Assembly (NCBI GenBank): GCA_036365455.1
Contig: JAWQUS010000002.1
Location: forward strand, 2,232,001-2,296,000
From: Macrosoma leucophasiata
Taxonomy: Eukaryota; Arthropoda; Insecta; Lepidoptera; Hedylidae
DNA: 64,000 nucleotides
Reading direction: 5' to 3'
The notes beneath the pieces were generated by a model. It searched no databases. It was not told the DNA's origin and worked only from the letters and a program-made list of their open reading frames with translations. Position numbers and translations under genes: made by a program. The stretch's first letter is position 1, and every line of letters begins with the position of its first letter. This document shows positions 21,062 through 30,874 of the stretch, in pieces.

Positions 21062-21258
21062 AACTATTTTTACGGATTTATCTCGCGTATATTAAACTAA
21101 AATGATTTTTAAAATCAACCCGACGTTTCGGTCGCTTTTCAGCTTCCGTGGTCCCGGGCAGACTGAGGCGACATTTGTCTGACAGAAGTTTGAAAAAATT
21201 ATATGTAGCTACCTCCATCGATTTCGTAAACGCCTTGCGTAGCGTTCAGGATTAACAC
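21062..21258 (+). repeat. Dispersed repeat P, long copy
   Basis: Extends copy 1 by GGGCAGACTGAGGCGACATT through GCCTTGCGTAGCGTTCAGGA. The same ~190 bp recur inverted at 25908-26095 with few differences. Confidence 0.8.
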
Positions 21259-21566
21259 AATAATTACTTATGGTATCTTGAGTAAAGTCTTAGTAATAGA
21301 GTCCCGTTTTTGCCCTTTGGGTACGAAACCCTGAAATTCATCAAAATTCCTACCAAATGTAATTATGTAAAATAATATCATAAACACCCGGTATCACCGG
21401 CGCGCAACGTTATGCGTATTTCAAGCTGTAATTTACCAATTAAAGTTACGATATTTTAGTTAGTTACTAACTTAAATAAAACTCTACATTACATCTTGTT
21501 TTTTGGTTCATTACTATAACAGATAAACCTGAGGCGTAAACAATTACTTTATCTGTTTATTATGTG

Positions 21567-21744
21567 TTTTATGTAATGGAAGTGACAAACAAGCATGCAG
21601 TTCACATTGATGTAAAGTGATGACTGCAGCTTATAGACTTCTAATTAAAAACGAGAGGTCAAAATGCAGAAGCATTGCAACCCCTGAGACCCTAGACGTT
21701 ACTCGTACGTCTCTATGATAGTTATTACGGGGCCATACACTACC
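21567..21744 (-). mobile_element. Bm1-like SINE, 3' part, split copy
   Basis: Runs from the tail (TTTTATGTAATGGAAGTGAC) to GGGGCCATACACTACC, then a LINE fragment intervenes. The SINE's 5' end may resume at 21957-21990 (GATTAGGTAACGCCCTCGAG). Confidence 0.8.
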
Positions 21745-21935
21745 GAGGTAGGTAGGTCGTAATAGGTCGAGTTCTGTCTGATGGTGCGGTCAAAAGTCTT
21801 AGGAATCGGCGTGCATGTATGAAGAGAATGATGACGGTAGATGAGGCACGAGAGGTATATCAGGACCGGGATATCTGGCGCTCTACACTCTCTGCCTACC
21901 CCGTTAGGGACCTGGCCTGAAGATACATACATACA
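21745..21935 (+). pseudogene. LINE C-terminus, family D
   Basis: Plus-strand frame ends RTGISGALHSLPTPLG in one frame, but the conserved frame reads ACMKRMMTVDEAREVYQDRD then WRSTLSAYPVRDLA and a stop near 21920, followed by GATACATACATA. The same C-terminus occurs at 28.0, 38.7, 48.0, 50.5 and 51.7 kb. It resembles the C-terminal tail after the RT domain in lepidopteran non-LTR retrotransposons. Only the end is present, as expected of a 5'-truncated copy. Confidence 0.75.
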
Positions 21936-21990
21936 CTATCATTTTACTGCATATAGATTAGGTAACGCCCTCGAGTACCTACACTGGAAC

Positions 21991-22495
21991 CATACCAGAA
22001 GTTTAATATATTTTTCTATGTTATTGTGAAAAGTATTCGGTATAAAATACATTTTAAAATATGTCTCTACCTACAGAGAAATTATTTGTCGGAATAGTTA
22101 CAATATACGTTATTTGTTAATAATTAAATTCTTGTTTAAATAATACATTATATAAATAATCAATCAATTTAAAAAAATACTATAGTGCTCATTTGTTAAC
22201 TAAGATTCCATTTTATGTACCTGCTTATGCTATTTTACAAAATATAATATAAATTTTGTTTATAAAAGACAACGTTAGTGATGTAGAGCTATATTACCAG
22301 ACTGGTGATAAAGATCGAGTGTCGTAATAAGAGATCGTAGACACCTCAGTATCTAAGTCTATAAACATACCTACAGACCTACATGAAAAACATTAACAAA
22401 GAATGCATCACAGTACCTGCAACAAACACAACTTTTATCAAAAAAAATACTGTTTTTCCTAAAATTTTTGTTTTACATGTAAATCATTAGACAAC
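21991..22495. other. AT-rich intergenic sequence
   Basis: No gene or repeat recognised. Confidence 0.5.
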
Positions 22496-22662
22496 TTTTT
22501 TTTTATTTTATGGAAGTGGCAAACCAGCATGCAGTTCACATTGATGTTAAGTGATGACTGCAGCCTATAGACACCCATACAAAGACCAAGGTCAAAATGC
22601 AGTTGCGTTGCCACTCCTAAAGTGTTATGCCTCTGTGCCGAAAATTACAGGGCCGTACATAT
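22496..22662 (-). mobile_element. Bm1-like SINE, 3' part
   Basis: GGAAGTGGCAAACCAGCATG through ACAGGGCCGTACAT. A 10-15 bp deletion removes the GAGGCCTAAG block. 5' third absent. Confidence 0.85.
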
Positions 22663-23489
22663 TGAGTAAGTATTTATGACCAGAAAATTTAAGTAAGAAA
22701 AGCTATGTGCAATATTATATTTAGATCTTAGCTCAATTCCAAATCCATTATCTTATACACTACATCCTTCAAAACACACGAATAATTCGCACCGCAAATT
22801 ACATTCTATCAAAAACGAATTCACTGTGTAACTCAATAGATAATAAATAACGAAGGCTAATGTAAATTTAATTAGAAAATTTGTCCACGTGATAATATCC
22901 ATGTACTAATTAATACATAATCGGACAATTATTTCGAAGCTGATTAATGTGACAGCATAATCTTGGTTAATACCAGCTTCTCGATCGAGAGAATCGAGGA
23001 TAATTAGACGCATTATTGTTATTGGATATTTCGTATAAATAACCATGGGAGATATATCTTGATATTGTGTAGGTATATATCGTATTGAGGATAGTGAGAT
23101 ATTTTGAAACGAAGTACCTTATCTCGCGGTACGCTGGCTAAGGGGGCTAGGCGAGCGTCATGATAAATCCTCACGACACTTTTGCTATAGTGCGTAGCGC
23201 TCGGAGAGGGGGCAGGCCGAATATAGGATTCGACTTATTCGTTCTCTCTCTCTCTCTCTCGACAGTGACAAGCCACGTCTTCTGTGTATGCGTACATTGT
23301 TTTGTCGTGTTCGTGTGTATTTGGTTTAAGTTATTTTTAATATTTAAAAAAAATAAACAATGGACTGTGAAAATGCTTCATTAGTAAGGTGAAGAGGAGC
23401 TTCGTTCCAATCGGGTGTCCCACATGTGACACCTCAGACAGTTTTTTTTATATGCTTACACTCACGTGACAGCAAAATACAAGTATATG
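22663..23489. other. Mostly unique sequence with a possible short transcript unit
   Basis: 22663-23110 is AT-rich and unassigned. 23110-23440 changes character: CG-rich GGCTAAGGGGGCTAGGCGAG, a (TC)n run at 23242-23260, then AATAAACA before an ATG at 23360 (MDCENASLVR, stop), a GTAAGG inside it, and a GGTGTC/GACACC inverted repeat at about 23417-23436. It may be a promoter plus start exon or a piece of an unlisted transposon. Confidence 0.35.
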
Positions 23490-23556
23490 TTATTCAGGTC
23501 TGGTCTTGTGTGTGTACAACGGCACTCACGACACCTAGTCTGGGGCTGTGGGTGTC
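23490..23556 (+). mobile_element. tRNA-derived SINE family A, 3' fragment
   Basis: AGGTCTGGTCTTGTGTGTGT, ACAACGGCACTCACGACACC and GGGGCTGTGGGTGTC match the family A body with small deletions. Confidence 0.65.
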
Positions 23557-23755
23557 ATTATCATTTTATTCGAAAGATGTCCACGGCTGGACCAAAGCCT
23601 CCCCATAAGGGGAATATGCCATAATCACCACGCTTGGTAGGCGGATTCGCGATCGCAGTGCCAGTAGTTTCATTGCAGGATGCTGCTGTCCATCTTGCGT
23701 TATTGCACTCACTACCGCCCCATTGGAATGGTTTTACCGCCATTGTTTGAATAAC
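23557..23755 (-). pseudogene. RTE-type LINE C-terminal end (variant)
   Basis: Minus frame 23743-23561 reads MAVKPFQWGGSECN at the start and LWGGFGPAVDIFRIK at the end, followed by the TCATTATC tail. It matches 1022-1198 closely, with an uninterrupted frame, but lacks any RT domain. Only ~60 codons of the C-terminus survive. Confidence 0.7.
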
Positions 23756-24302
23756 TGACTGCCTACGCCCGTGAGCTCCATCACTGAAGCTCTACCACCA
23801 ATAAAAATAAATTACTACAATTGCAGCACCGTCTTATGACATGAAAACATTTGAAAACTCATTTCAAACATGATACTGGCACGAAACAACTGTCATTGGA
23901 AAAAAAAAGTGAATTCAGTGTCAGACTTGGCAAGATGGCGATAAATAGTTGACAGATCTCTTTAGCTGTCTCTGTGACAGTTTGAAAATCAGCAATGCTT
24001 GTCACTGCGTATTAAATGTAATTAATCATTTGCATTATAACTTTAACATATGAACGACGTGTTTGATGTTCCTTTTGGGCTAAGTCTGACATGTAATAAG
24101 AAGAATCGTTAAAAATAAGTAAAGAAATTTATTTTCGTTTCTTCCGTGTTTTCATTTGAAGTTTGTAAAAATAATTGTTGCTGAGTTATACTTACGTCAT
24201 GTTTAAATCAGGAAACATATTGATATCATTTCAATATTTATTTTTGAGGATAATTAAATTATGAATATTTTTTTGTTTTTTTTTTTCTTTGAAAGTTGCA
24301 TA
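23756..24302. other. Intergenic sequence
   Basis: 23757-23800 keeps a scrap of Bm1-like 5' end in minus orientation (GCCTACGCCCGTGAGCTCCA, TCTACCACCA). A CAAGATGGCG box at 23931 resembles a YY1/Pho-type site. Otherwise unassigned. Confidence 0.4.
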
Positions 24303-24365
24303 TTAACCAAAAATGGATTACATTGGTGATGAAGCTCATCACAAATGTAATCCATTTTTGGTTAT
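24303..24365. repeat. Near-perfect 63-nt hairpin
   Basis: Arms 24303-24332 and 24336-24365 pair at 28 of 30 positions around a 3-base loop (AGC). The left arm starts TTAACCAAAAATGGATTACA. No second copy was seen in the window. Size is like a small-RNA precursor, but the stem is nearly perfect and a recent inverted duplication is equally likely. Confidence 0.85.
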
Positions 24366-24601
24366 TAGAAATACTGACTACACAAACCAAAATTTTCTTA
24401 ATTTTAATACTGAACAATTTTAAGTGACAAGGCCTCAATATTGGTTGAGACGGTCTACTTTGCATTTATAGGTCAAATCTCCGAGTTTATTTCAAGACAT
24501 CTAGGCCATCTGTAGATAACATATAATATTTTAAGAATAACATAGGTAGGTATATAATGAATACATTAGAATAACCTAAATCGATGGAGATTGGAAATAC
24601 T

Positions 24602-24805
24602 ACGACCCGCGGTTAGTCCAGCGGGGTGAGATGATCGTTTGATTCGAAGGGTCGCGGGTTCGATCCCCGCACCGGGACAAATCATTGTATGGCCTACAGA
24701 TATTTGTTTCGGGTCTGGGTGTTTGTGTATGTTGTATGTGTACAACGGCACCCACGACACAGGTTAATACCTACTGTGGGGTTGTGAGTGTAAGTGTATT
24801 TTATT
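24602..24805 (+). mobile_element. tRNA-derived SINE family A, complete
   Basis: CGACCCGCGGTTAGTCCAGC head, B box CGGGTTCGATCCCCGCACCG, then GGCCTACAGATATTTGTTTC, CACCCACGACACAGGTTAAT and a GTGAGTGTAAGTGTATTTTA tail. The best-preserved copy of the family in the window. Confidence 0.9.
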
Positions 24806-24863
24806 TTATTTAAGATGTGAACAAAAAATATTAAAATATCACGATAATTGTGCAAAACTCTAT

Positions 24864-24982
24864 CACTGTATAATTCATCCCTGTATTTTTCCGAGGGAAA
24901 GATGCTATATGCCATCAAATGGTAGTGTTCAGCACTATCAGTGTTCCATTTAGTTGGTAATGTAAAAAACGTAACTTAAACG
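24864..24982 (+). repeat. ~115-bp direct repeat, left copy
   Basis: Starts CACTGTATAATTCATCCCTG and ends AAAAAACGTAAC. It contains a Bm1-like scrap (GGTAGTGTTCAGCACTATC). The partner is 25290-25413, and a SINE lies between them. Confidence 0.8.
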
Positions 24983-24987
24983 TAAAC

Positions 24988-25275
24988 TTTTTTTTATGTC
25001 ATTAAAGTGGTAAACAAGCATACAGTTCACATTGAATTTAAGTGATGACTGCAGCCTATAGATACCGACACAAAGGCCAAAGTGAAAATGTAGATGTGTT
25101 ACCACTCCTAAAGCCTAAGGTGTTATGCCTCTGTGCCGGAAATTACAGGGCCATGCATTACCACCTGTCCGGAACACGATAGTGCTGAACACAACCATTT
25201 AGCGGTAAGTATATTAGGTAATGCGGTGGTGCCTACGCCCGCGAGCTCCGTCACTGGAGCTCTACCACCAGTAAA
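24988..25275 (-). mobile_element. Bm1-like SINE, full length
   Basis: T-run, TATGTCATTAAAGTGGTAAA at the tail and GAGCTCTACCACCAGTAAAA at the 5' end. Bracketed by the ~115-bp direct repeats. Confidence 0.9.
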
Positions 25276-25289
25276 ACTATAATTGTATA

Positions 25290-25413
25290 ACACTGTATAA
25301 TTCACCCCTATATTTATCCGAAGGAAAGATGCTATATGCCACCATATGGTTGTGTTCAGCACTGTCACACAGTCTTCCTATCAGTCAGTTTTTAATGGTA
25401 AAAAACGTAACTT
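25290..25413 (+). repeat. ~115-bp direct repeat, right copy
   Basis: Starts CACTGTATAATTCACCCCTA; differs from the left copy by scattered substitutions and a ~10-base difference near 25368-25385. Confidence 0.8.
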
Positions 25414-25512
25414 TACGTCTGTAATTCCCGAAGGGGTAGGCAGAGGTAAATGAATGCATTCAATCATACATGCAAACACCCACCATCATTACCATCTCTG
25501 GGAATTACCAAA
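25414..25512 (-). mobile_element. tRNA-derived SINE family B, 3' fragment
   Basis: Minus-oriented 3' end: TGTAATTCCCGAAGGGGTAG, GCAGAGGTAAATGAATGCAT and CATGCAAACACCCACC. The tRNA head is absent. Confidence 0.75.
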
Positions 25513-25907
25513 CTCAAACACAAAAGTGACAGTACAAAAGTGTCCTTGTAGAGTCTAATTTGATATGAATATTTAAGTTTTTACAAGAGAGTACAAGAGA
25601 ATTTCTAATTCCTAGCAATAACGACATTCTACCACGAAGCTTAGAAGACAGTAATAAAATAACAGGCTTACAAACCATTAATACACACCTACTTATATTT
25701 AAAAATACATTAATCAGACATAAGTACGTATGTTTTCGGCATGAGCAATGATTAATATGAAATCAATCTTTAAAAATGCCTCTACAACTTATAAAACGAA
25801 TTATGTGTAAAGTATACGTGTACTGAGGTTTATACTCTACCGCTGACTTGGTGACTGACAGACTACATACCTACAGCCGGGACTACTGGCAGTAGAAAGC
25901 TTTTGTT

Positions 25908-26095
25908 TTAATCCTGAACGCTACGCAAGGCGTTTACGAAATTGATGGAGGTAGCTACATATAATTTTTTCAAACTTCTGTCTGACAAATGTCACCTCAG
26001 TCTGCCCGGGACCACGGAAGCTGAAAAGCGACCGAAACGTCGAGTTGATTTTAAAAATCATTTTAGTTTAATATACGCGAAATAAATCTGTAAAA
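25908..26095 (-). repeat. Dispersed repeat P, inverted long copy
   Basis: Reverse complement of 21062-21258. It includes GACCACGGAAGCTGAAAAGC and GACCGAAACGTCGAGTTGAT as read on the plus strand. Confidence 0.8.
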
Positions 26096-26171
26096 ATATT
26101 TATATTACAATGAGTGTAGCTCGCGAAAACCTAAGAACATATCATAGTAGAAAGCTACTTTATTGCTTAGA

Positions 26172-26292
26172 TTGAGAGCCGGGGTTTGAAAACGTAGGTA
26201 TCACCGCATTACCTAATCTATCTACCGATAAATGGTAGTGTTCGGCAAAATCGTGTTCCGGTTAGTTTGTAGTGTAATTTCTATCACAGAGT
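26172..26292 (+). mobile_element. Bm1-like SINE, 5' half, decayed
   Basis: ATCACCGCATTACCTAATCT, ATGGTAGTGTTCGGC and GTGTTCCGGTTAG blocks remain. Confidence 0.75.
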
Positions 26293-27189
26293 TTCGGTAC
26301 CAGTAATTATAAAGGCATACTCATCTATGGTACGAATTTAATGAATTTATATTTTTTGAAAGCTGATAGAGCTCCGAACTTCACCATTTATCGGCACACG
26401 AATAGGTGGTACTCCACGATTTGATGTATTTTATGCTGGTACACTACCACTGGTAGTTTTTTTAATTGTAAATATCCATCTAGGCATATTACCAGAGGTG
26501 CAAACTGTAAATATTAAAAAAATACTATAGGGAATCTTAATTACGGAATCCATCATATAGGTGCCTAAATATAAGTTTTTTTTTTAATTAACTTGCAGGT
26601 AATACCTAGTTGCCCGAAATATTTTTTATTTCTTCAAATCTTTACTAAAATTAGTCTTCCGTCGAAATCTAAGCAGCGATCGCAATGTAACTTAGGCTTA
26701 ACTTTAAACATTATTCAAATGATTAAAACATTATTTTTTATCAATTCAATCTAAATTACTTCCCTACCTAAGTCACTAGTAGAAAATGGAGGCATTAACT
26801 TATTGTACCTAAATAAAGGTGGGGCGTGTTGACCGGTACCGCCTTCGATTCCAGTCATGCAAGCATTTTGCAATTAGTTTGAAAGAAAATATTTATAGTA
26901 GCTGTGGGGGATAAATGGATCAGTTTTTTAATCTGTCCCCTTTAGAGAAGTTGTTTGAATATGATTTGAACTTATTTCTTTTTTTTACTTTTAATATTTG
27001 TTAAGCGTAGGCACCGAGATGCCGACTGCCAAGTAAATGTATGGTCTTAAAATGAATGCCGCATTTTTTATCGTTCCCCGGCATCTAGAGTAGGTACCCA
27101 TGACACTTTTTTGTAGTGTATGCCTGTACAGCAAGCTGTCTGAAAGTTAATTTGCCTATATAATGAAAACAATGTGATTATAGTATTTT
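26293..27189. other. AT-rich intergenic sequence
   Basis: No gene or repeat recognised; a last SINE-like scrap (CTACCACTGGTAG) lies near 26443. Confidence 0.45.
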
Positions 27190-27300
27190 GTTTTTTTTTT
27201 ATGTTAAGTGATGACTGCAGCCTATAATCACCCACACAATGACCATAAGTCAAAATGCAAATAAGTCCCCCTGAGACCTTAGTTGTTGATCTCAGGGGCA
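27190..27300. mobile_element. Bm1-like SINE pieces flanking an insertion
   Basis: A minus-oriented 3' part (ATGTTAAGTGATGACTGCAG) runs to CTTAGTTG, then a short plus-oriented ATCTCAGGGG segment borders the 218-bp element at 27301. Confidence 0.7.
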
Positions 27301-27518
27301 CACCGCGGACACTCCGCCAAAATTCCATACAAACGCTTAATTTGGTCTCTATTACACAGACATCAATCAGTGACGTGTATTTATACGTGCACCTGTGTGC
27401 GTAGCACGTAGAAAATACCAAACGTTGCCCATAAGAGGGGAGGAGGTTGGGTGAGGCGGGGAAATCGGGCGGGACGTCGAAGTGTCCATTCTATACGTAG
27501 TATTATTACATATTCTAT
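27301..27518 (+). mobile_element. Unclassified 218-bp element, copy 1
   Basis: Starts CACCGCGGACACTCCGCCAA and ends TATTATTACATATTCTATG. A TACGTGC/GCACGTA stem sits at about 27381-27405. Both sides carry SINE sequence, with CAGGGG repeated at the two borders. A 220-bp copy at 52015-52234 is about 95% alike and also lies in SINE sequence. GC-rich, no open frame that makes sense, no clear TIR; class unknown. Confidence 0.7.
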
Positions 27519-27645
27519 GACAGGGGTGGCAACTCATCTGTATATGAGTGTCTCTGTGATAGTTATTCCGGGGCCATACATTACCCTCTAACCGGAACAC
27601 GATAGTGCTAAACACCACCATTTTGCGACAGATAGATTAGGTAAT
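27519..27645. mobile_element. Bm1-like SINE pieces after the insertion
   Basis: ACAGGGGTGGCAACTCATCT (plus) is followed by a minus-oriented 5' part, GATAGTTATTCCGGGGCCAT through GATTAGGTAATC. Confidence 0.7.
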
Positions 27646-27964
27646 CTAATAAAATATAGTTCTATCTTAAATTTAAATTGTATGGAAATCAGAATCATTA
27701 TACTCGGTTAGTTTTTTTTCAAAACTGTCATACATTATCAAGGCTTGTGAACTAGTAGCTTTGATGACGTGAGTGCTAATGGCGTTTGCACACCCATTAT
27801 GTCTAATCTACTTGCTATGTTTGGTGAAATAATTATGTGCGACTCTGTTAATTTAAAAACGCAAGGAATCGTAGTGCATTATAAATTATGGTTTTGGTAT
27901 AAAAGTGTGTATTATTATCTCAATTCATTTACCATTTATGTAGACGGTATGTTCAATAGTTACT

Positions 27965-28215
27965 TTATTAGATATACAATGCGAGCGTTGATGGTTGCTA
28001 AGGCCAAGGAAGACCAAGACTGACCAACCATGACCACAGAAACCAGAAAAAATGGGGTCCACAGAAACCAGAAAAAATTGTAAAGGGTCTACAATAAAAA
28101 ATAGTTTGGGAACCTCTGATGTAGAAGAAACACGGACGGTGTGTCAGGACCGGATATCTGGCGATCCATACTCTCTGCCTACCCCGTTAGGAACTTGGCG
28201 TGACGATACATACAT
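27965..28215 (+). pseudogene. LINE C-terminus, family D, rearranged
   Basis: GATATACAATGCGAGCGTTG and AGACCAAGACTGACC match the block before the conserved C-terminus at 38.7 kb. After an unrelated ~90-base segment the end resumes with GTGTCAGGACCGGATATCTG and CTGCCTACCCCGTTAGGAAC, then GATACATACATA. Frame is broken. A short CACAGAAACCAGAAAAAAT block is tandemly repeated at 28034-28078. Confidence 0.7.
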
Positions 28216-28219
28216 ACTT

Positions 28220-28345
28220 TACCTATTATACTTGTCGCTAAATGGTAGTGTTCAGTGTTATCGTGTACCGATCAGGTAGTAATGTACGGACCTGTTATTT
28301 CTGACACAGAGTTATAATAACGTATCTAGTTGTTCAACCACTTAT
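28220..28345 (+). mobile_element. Bm1-like SINE, 5' half
   Basis: TTACCTATTATACTTGTCGC, AATGGTAGTGTTCAGTG and GTAGTAATGTACGGACCTG, decayed toward the 3' side. Confidence 0.75.
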
Positions 28346-28772
28346 GTAGTTACGTAATATATACCTAATTCTCTTGTGAAGCTAAACTTCTAATATTAAA
28401 AAAAAGAAAATACCTAAGACCTTCCCTTTTTTGTTAATTTGCCTTTATATCTAGAAAGAAAAATAAAGACACGCCCGTAATTTTTTTTTGTTGTTTCTTA
28501 TTTACAAAAGTCTGAAAATGTTAATGCCACGGTATATTAGACACTGGCACATCATTAATTTAACATATTTCTTGCTTCCATTGTGCAAAAAAAAGCGGAG
28601 CACTTCGTTTTGAAACACAGCCAAGTAAAAAATATTTGGAAAGTACTTAGATATGATGGTGGATTTAAAAATCACTCATTAAATTTTTTAAATTATTTCT
28701 CTTAGAACTAGGAAGATACTTTTACGTATTTTTATTTTTTTAATATTTAAAAATGTCAGCAAGTACTTAAGT
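28346..28772. other. AT-rich intergenic sequence
   Basis: No feature recognised. Confidence 0.5.
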
Positions 28773-29020
28773 TTCCAACTAGAAATAATGCACTTCGACC
28801 TCAGGAAGAGACGTCGGCTTATTTCGGGTCTGTAGAGCGTTATCTCTCTCGTACCTTACCTATTTGACGTTTGTCGAACATTTTGATCAAGTTTTGACCA
28901 ATACCGGACTACGGATGCTTACGTAGGCAGTGTGCAGCAGAGATAACGCTCTTTATAGCCGAAACTAGCCGATTGTCACTTTCATAGGCTCGATGTGCAT
29001 TATTTCTTGTTGAGCACTGT
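28773..29020. mobile_element. Long-TIR MITE with GCGTTATCTCT arms, copy 2
   Basis: Left arm AATGCACTTCGACCTCAGGA, AGAGCGTTATCTCTCT; right arm AGAGATAACGCTC and GATGTGCATTATTTCTTGTT ending GAGCACTGT. Centre contains GACGTTTGTCGAACATTTTG. The most complete copy of this family. Confidence 0.85.
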
Positions 29021-29404
29021 ATATCAAGTTATGTGACGTACTTCTGTTACAATATGATTATTTCTGACAAGTTTCATTTTTTAAAGCTGTTGGAACTATT
29101 AATCGGATACAAATTATTTTTTGTTAGTAATAGACTTAAATTGTAAGCAAACCACAAGTTTAAAAAGTAATTCAAAATAGCGAAAAACGTACACCTATAT
29201 TTTTCGGACTTCATTCATTGACTTCACATATAAATTCCATATTTCTATTCTCTCTCCGAATCTATTGAATTCCATAAATTGAATTAGTTTATTATAATAA
29301 ATTAATTTACATAATAAGTATAAAAAATTATGAGAATTGGGTGCGAAAAAGCATGTCAAATATTTTTTTCAACGCTCAATTTTTAAAGAACTATAAATAA
29401 TCTT
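29021..29404. other. AT-rich intergenic sequence
   Basis: No feature recognised. Confidence 0.5.
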
Positions 29405-29570
29405 ACTAAATTAATGTTATAAATGCGAAAGTGTGTACGTTTGTTTGTTTGTTACTCCTTCACGCAAAAACTGCTGAAACGATTTTCATGAAATTTTTCA
29501 CACATAGATAGTAACTTGGATTAACACATAGGATAGTTTTTATCCCGAAAAAATATTGATTACTAGCTGA
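29405..29570 (+). mobile_element. Short Helitron, 5' part
   Basis: CTTACTAAATTAATGTTATA, AATGCGAAAGTGTG and CTGCTGAAACGATTTTCATG, ending in TTTTATCCCGAAAAAATA. The 3' terminus is replaced by a type 1 Helitron in the opposite orientation. Confidence 0.75.
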
Positions 29571-29572
29571 CC

Positions 29573-29814
29573 CAGCAAACTTCGTACTACCTCAGAATGA
29601 AACAATGTGTCAAAGGTTTGATAGATACGGACTATTTGTATGGGAAAATGAAATTGTGGTTTTTAATATTTCCCATAAATTTCTTCATATTTTCTTACTT
29701 TTTAAACCTTCCCTGGACTTCCAAAAATCATAAGAAACCAATATTAGCCAAATGGTTCCAGCCGTTCTCGATTTTTAGCGAGACTAACGAGCAATTGATT
29801 TTTATATATATAGA
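29573..29814 (-). mobile_element. Helitron type 1, complete
   Basis: Plus-strand reading CTAGCTGACCCAGCAAACTT to AATTGATTTTTATATATATA then GA, so 5' to 3' is leftward with TC start and CTAG end. The 82-codon open frame crossing it (29597-29845) is a family-wide artefact, since the same peptide appears at 42740 and 46638. Confidence 0.85.
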
Positions 29815-30059
29815 CAAAGATTCATTAAAAATAAAAGAAATATAGCATTTAATTACATACATACTTAAATACAAATCATAATTTAATTAGTACAACATGA
29901 TTTTTTTATACTTTGTACAATATTCTTATTAGATTAACTTAATGAGAACTCAAAACTAGTGACAAAGCAAAGATAACGGAGTACAAAAGCGTGAATATGC
30001 TGTCATCGAATTCAGTAGGTAATCTACCTATCGGAAAATAGTGCTAAAAATGTTAGGTA

Positions 30060-30234
30060 CTTTTTTATGTAATGAAAGTGGCAAACAAGCATGCAGTTCA
30101 AATTGATGTTAAGTGATAACTGCAGCCTATAGACACCCACACAAAGACCAAGGTCAAAATGCAGATGCGTTAACACTCCTGGGGCCTAAGGTGTTATGCC
30201 TCTGTGCCGGAAATTACAGGGTCGTGCATTACTT
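30060..30234 (-). mobile_element. Bm1-like SINE, 3' part
   Basis: TTTTTTATGTAATGAAAGTG to ATTACAGGGTCGTGCATTAC. 5'-truncated, little decayed. Confidence 0.88.
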
Positions 30235-30484
30235 ATTACGCCATTTTTAAATTGCTGGATTTTTCAAGATGTACGGCAACAAAATAACTGTAAAAATAAC
30301 ATGGTAATAGGTACCTATATAGATAGATGCAATATTTTTGCAAAGATTGATGTTTCAAAAAGAACACCTACTGAGTTTTTTTTACTTAACTTCTCATCAT
30401 ATGCGTCTCCCGCTGTTACTTGAAAAGAAAAACAATTAATAAATATAGAGTTACCTACTTGATTTTTGCTATCTTCTATAATAT

Positions 30485-30642
30485 AAAAATAAGTCGGTAA
30501 GTTTTCCTACCTGACGCTATAACTCCAGAACGCACAAACGGATTTCCACGGTTTTGCATTCGTTGGAAAGGTCTCGGGCTCCGTGGAATTCAGGATTATA
30601 AAACGACATCCACGGGGGTGAAGCCGCCGGCAACAGCCAGTT
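30485..30642 (+). mobile_element. Short Helitron, diverged
   Basis: GAACGCACAAACGGATTTCC, AAAACGACATCCACGGGGGT and GAAGCCGCCGGCAACAGCCA. The 3' hairpin and terminus survive with a CTAG to CCAG change. Confidence 0.65.
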
Positions 30643-30649
30643 TAATTAA

Positions 30650-30708
30650 CCGACTTCAAAAAAAGGAGGAGGTTCTCAATTCGTCCGGATCTTTTTTATA
30701 CAAAACCT
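30650..30708 (+). repeat. Dispersed repeat (ACCGACTTCAAAAAAAGGAG)
   Basis: ACCGACTTCAAAAAAAGGAG followed by GAGGTTCTCAATTCGTCCGG. Inverted copies are at 34258-34312 and 38218-38272. Common in lepidopteran genomes; parent element not identified. Confidence 0.7.
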
Positions 30709-30874
30709 AATTTTATATGCGCTCAGAATCAGTCATGGATTCTAATATATCCTCTGTCGAAAGTAGCGTTTTTAACAAAGTAGATATATATTCCATTTTA
30801 GACTCGATTGGAACATCATCAAAATATTATTTACGGTGAATTGAGATAGAAATAAAATATCTTTATATCTGACT

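Noticed and set aside
24303..24365. Calling the hairpin a miRNA gene
   Set aside because: The near-perfect 30-bp stem with a 3-base loop is unlike typical miRNA precursors, and no expression evidence is available.
29597..29845. 82-codon frame (similar peptides at 42740-43000, 46638-46363, 13186-12980 and 63987-63772) as a conserved small protein
   Set aside because: The similarity comes from copies of the type 1 Helitron, which is non-coding; start and stop positions vary between copies.
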